Shown: positions 62,567 to 64,000 of the stretch, piece after piece | Numbering within the stretch: position 1 is the stretch's first letter | How the letters are laid out: each line of letters begins with the position of its first letter | From: Kryptolebias marmoratus | Lineage: Eukaryota > Chordata > Actinopteri > Cyprinodontiformes > Rivulidae | Length of the DNA: 64,000 bases | Assembly: GCF_001649575.2 (NCBI RefSeq) | Contig: NC_051444.1 | Location: 17,930,733-17,994,732 of the forward strand | Direction of reading: 5' to 3' | Notes under the pieces: model-generated | Database searches by the model: none | Seen by the model: the letters and a program-made list of their open reading frames with translations, nothing else | Told to the model about the DNA's origin: nothing | Made by a program: the position numbers and the translations under genes

Positions 62567-63125
62567 CCATTCATTATATTTTTTCCACTTGTTAGTGGTT
62601 GGGTCGTGAAGGTAACAGATCCAGAAGGGAAACCTAGACATCTCTCTCCTCAAAGACATGCAACTCTTCCTGGGGGATCCCAAAGTGTTTCCAGGCCAGA
62701 GTGGAAATAAAACCCCTGCAACAAGTTCTGCTTCAGAAGGAGGTGCCCAGGAGGCACTCCAATCAGATGACTGGGGAGCAGCAGCTCCTCATATTCACTT
62801 CTTCCTTAATCAGAGCAATGCCATCATGACTGTGGATGACTTCTCTCACTCCATTCTACCATTACTTGTGTACAAGACTCCCAGATACTTGAAGAGAAGA
62901 CTCACCCAAAACCCAAATGGAGCATTTTATCTGTTTTGGTTGAGAACCATGGCCTCAGACTTGCGGGGAGCTTCACACTCAGCTACAAACTGCTCCAGTG
63001 CACGCTGTAGGTCATGGCTTAAAGACGATGACAGAAACACATCGTCGGCAAAACGTGAGATACTGAGGTTCTCAAACCAAACACCCTCTTCTCCCTGAAC
63101 GTGCTTTGAGATCCTGTCTGGCTTC
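62567..63125 (-). mobile_element. RTE-clade (Rex3-type) LINE relic, reverse transcriptase to 3' tail
   Basis: Minus-strand reading gives RFADDVFLSSS (RT motif C; FADD at 63052-63041), then LEQFVAECEAP and KSEAMVLN, then FKYLGVLYTSNGRME (about 62893-62849). Next come a decayed stretch, a WPGNTLGSPRKS-like piece (about 62705-62670) and a tail ending in AATGAATGG at 62567. These blocks and their order are those of fish Rex3/RTE reverse transcriptases. The catalytic aspartates survive, but frameshifts, stops and a deletion after the GRME block remove function, and the upstream part of the ORF is absent. The plus-strand frame at 62658-63098 is the antisense shadow of this relic. Confidence 0.85.
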
Positions 63126-64000
63126 AGGTACTTTTAGTGTTCTCAATGATAATAATTGTAATGTTAAAGGCTGTAAAAATATATTTCCGAGCATCTTTTT
63201 ATTATAATTTTTTTGGCAGTCTCTTATTACAGATGGGGGATCCTTTTAAAGGCACAAAACAACATTTTTGATTTCCTTCGTCACTCTTAGACTTTCAAAT
63301 AAGGATGTAATTTAAGAAGTCTCTTCAGAAAACATCTCAGACCTGCTGCTCAAAGGTACCTTGTTGTGTTTTTTCTTCCCTGAGACTTTGGAAGACAAAC
63401 TTCACTCATGATAAACCAAACACCCAGGTTGAGATTAAAGAAATGAAGGAGGATGAGAAGAAACAGAGTCACAGATTCTTAACAGCTTTCGCTACAGAGG
63501 AGACCACAGCGGGGCTGGGAACAACATCACAACACCAGTTTGCAATTCAATCCTATTTAACACTCTTGAATCCCCAATTTCTGTCCTGTACGATTTTCTT
63601 TTATTTTAGCAGCATGCATCTGTGAGCGTTCATCACAGCAGTCAGATAAACATGCTCTGTTTCGCTTTTGAACACTTCCAGCCTCACAGACATGTTTGTT
63701 ATCACAGCCAACACACTCTCTGTTTACTTTATTGCATAATAACTTTTCCTCAAAGGGATCGTCCACTTTTGCTTTGGCTGGTAATTTTCTGTATTTTACA
63801 GAGAGGCATTACCCAGTGCAGAGAAAAGGTTTGAAGTCGATGTTTTTCAGTCAAAGATAGCTATTTGGACAAATAGCCTCTGATTGCAGTCATGGCCCCT
63901 TCTGAGAAACAAGAAAAAAGAAAAACAAAAAAACTCTCACTCTGTGCTACATTTTTGGATTTTGTGGAATGAAAAACAATCTACACTTTCTTGTAAATTT
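63126..64000. other. No gene seen up to the window edge
   Basis: Short frames at 63443-63834 overlap on both strands and lack motifs. No repeat was recognised. Confidence 0.45.

Noticed and set aside
62658..63098. A 146-codon plus-strand frame
   Set aside because: It is antisense to the Rex3-type reverse transcriptase relic, whose FADD and FKYL motifs read on the minus strand.
1..64000. CRISPR arrays, bacterial operons and ribosome binding sites
   Set aside because: No regular repeat-spacer pattern or dense coding exists; composition and transposon content are those of a vertebrate genome.

Overview
The window looks like teleost fish nuclear DNA from a gene-poor region, either intergenic or inside a very large intron. 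It is AT-rich and full of simple repeats. Its recognisable content is decayed fish-type transposable elements: RTE/Rex3-type and L2-type LINEs, two Tc1-like transposons, hAT-like elements and MITEs, solo-LTR-like sequences, and several copies of abundant dispersed tail-type repeats. I found no host protein-coding gene, rRNA, tRNA or CRISPR array that I could support. The open reading frames present are mostly 60-150 codons, overlap on both strands, and either look like chance or lie inside transposon relics.

Layout, left part (1-20.4 kb). There is a candidate solo LTR at 648-1391, an RTE-type LINE relic with an inverted piece at 1651-1975, and an L2-type endonuclease relic beside an (AT)n tract at 4582-4860. 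A Tc1-like transposase relic lies at 5830-6420 and a SINE-like repeat at 6638-6895. An RTE 5'-UTR-like piece (8680-8766), a LINE 3' tail (10590-11175) and tail-type repeats (13505-13851, 20082-20420) follow. A clean hAT insertion at 18770-20081 has 15-bp terminal inverted repeats and an 8-bp target duplication, and it contains the window's only sizeable assembly gap (19274-19709).

Middle part (20.4-49.5 kb). An unnamed dispersed repeat, called family A here, has a double copy at 22216-22835 and single copies at 35301 and 41363; others lie at 10251 and 58786. There is an L2-type reverse transcriptase relic (27935-28405), two copies of one solo-LTR-like element (31663-32089 and 47227-47592), and a perfect 38-bp inverted repeat around a 74-bp loop (33961-34110).

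Right part (49.5-64 kb). A nearly full-length but dead Tc1-like transposon lies at 53365-54460. A fold-back hAT-type MITE with an 8-bp target duplication lies at 57314-57527. A third hAT-like element (60284-60941) is nested in a tail-type repeat. An RTE/Rex3-type reverse transcriptase relic that still shows its FADD motif lies at 62567-63125.

Some stretches between repeats (around 23.2-24.2, 29.5-30.5, 36.0-37.5, 52.0-52.9 and 54.7-55.3 kb) are less AT-rich and free of recognised repeats. They are where I would look for conserved non-coding elements, but no alignment was possible. I see no new biological system. The most distinctive signals are the perfect hairpin at 34.0 kb, family A, the nested and target-duplicated hAT elements, and the possible twin-priming inversion at 1.9 kb.
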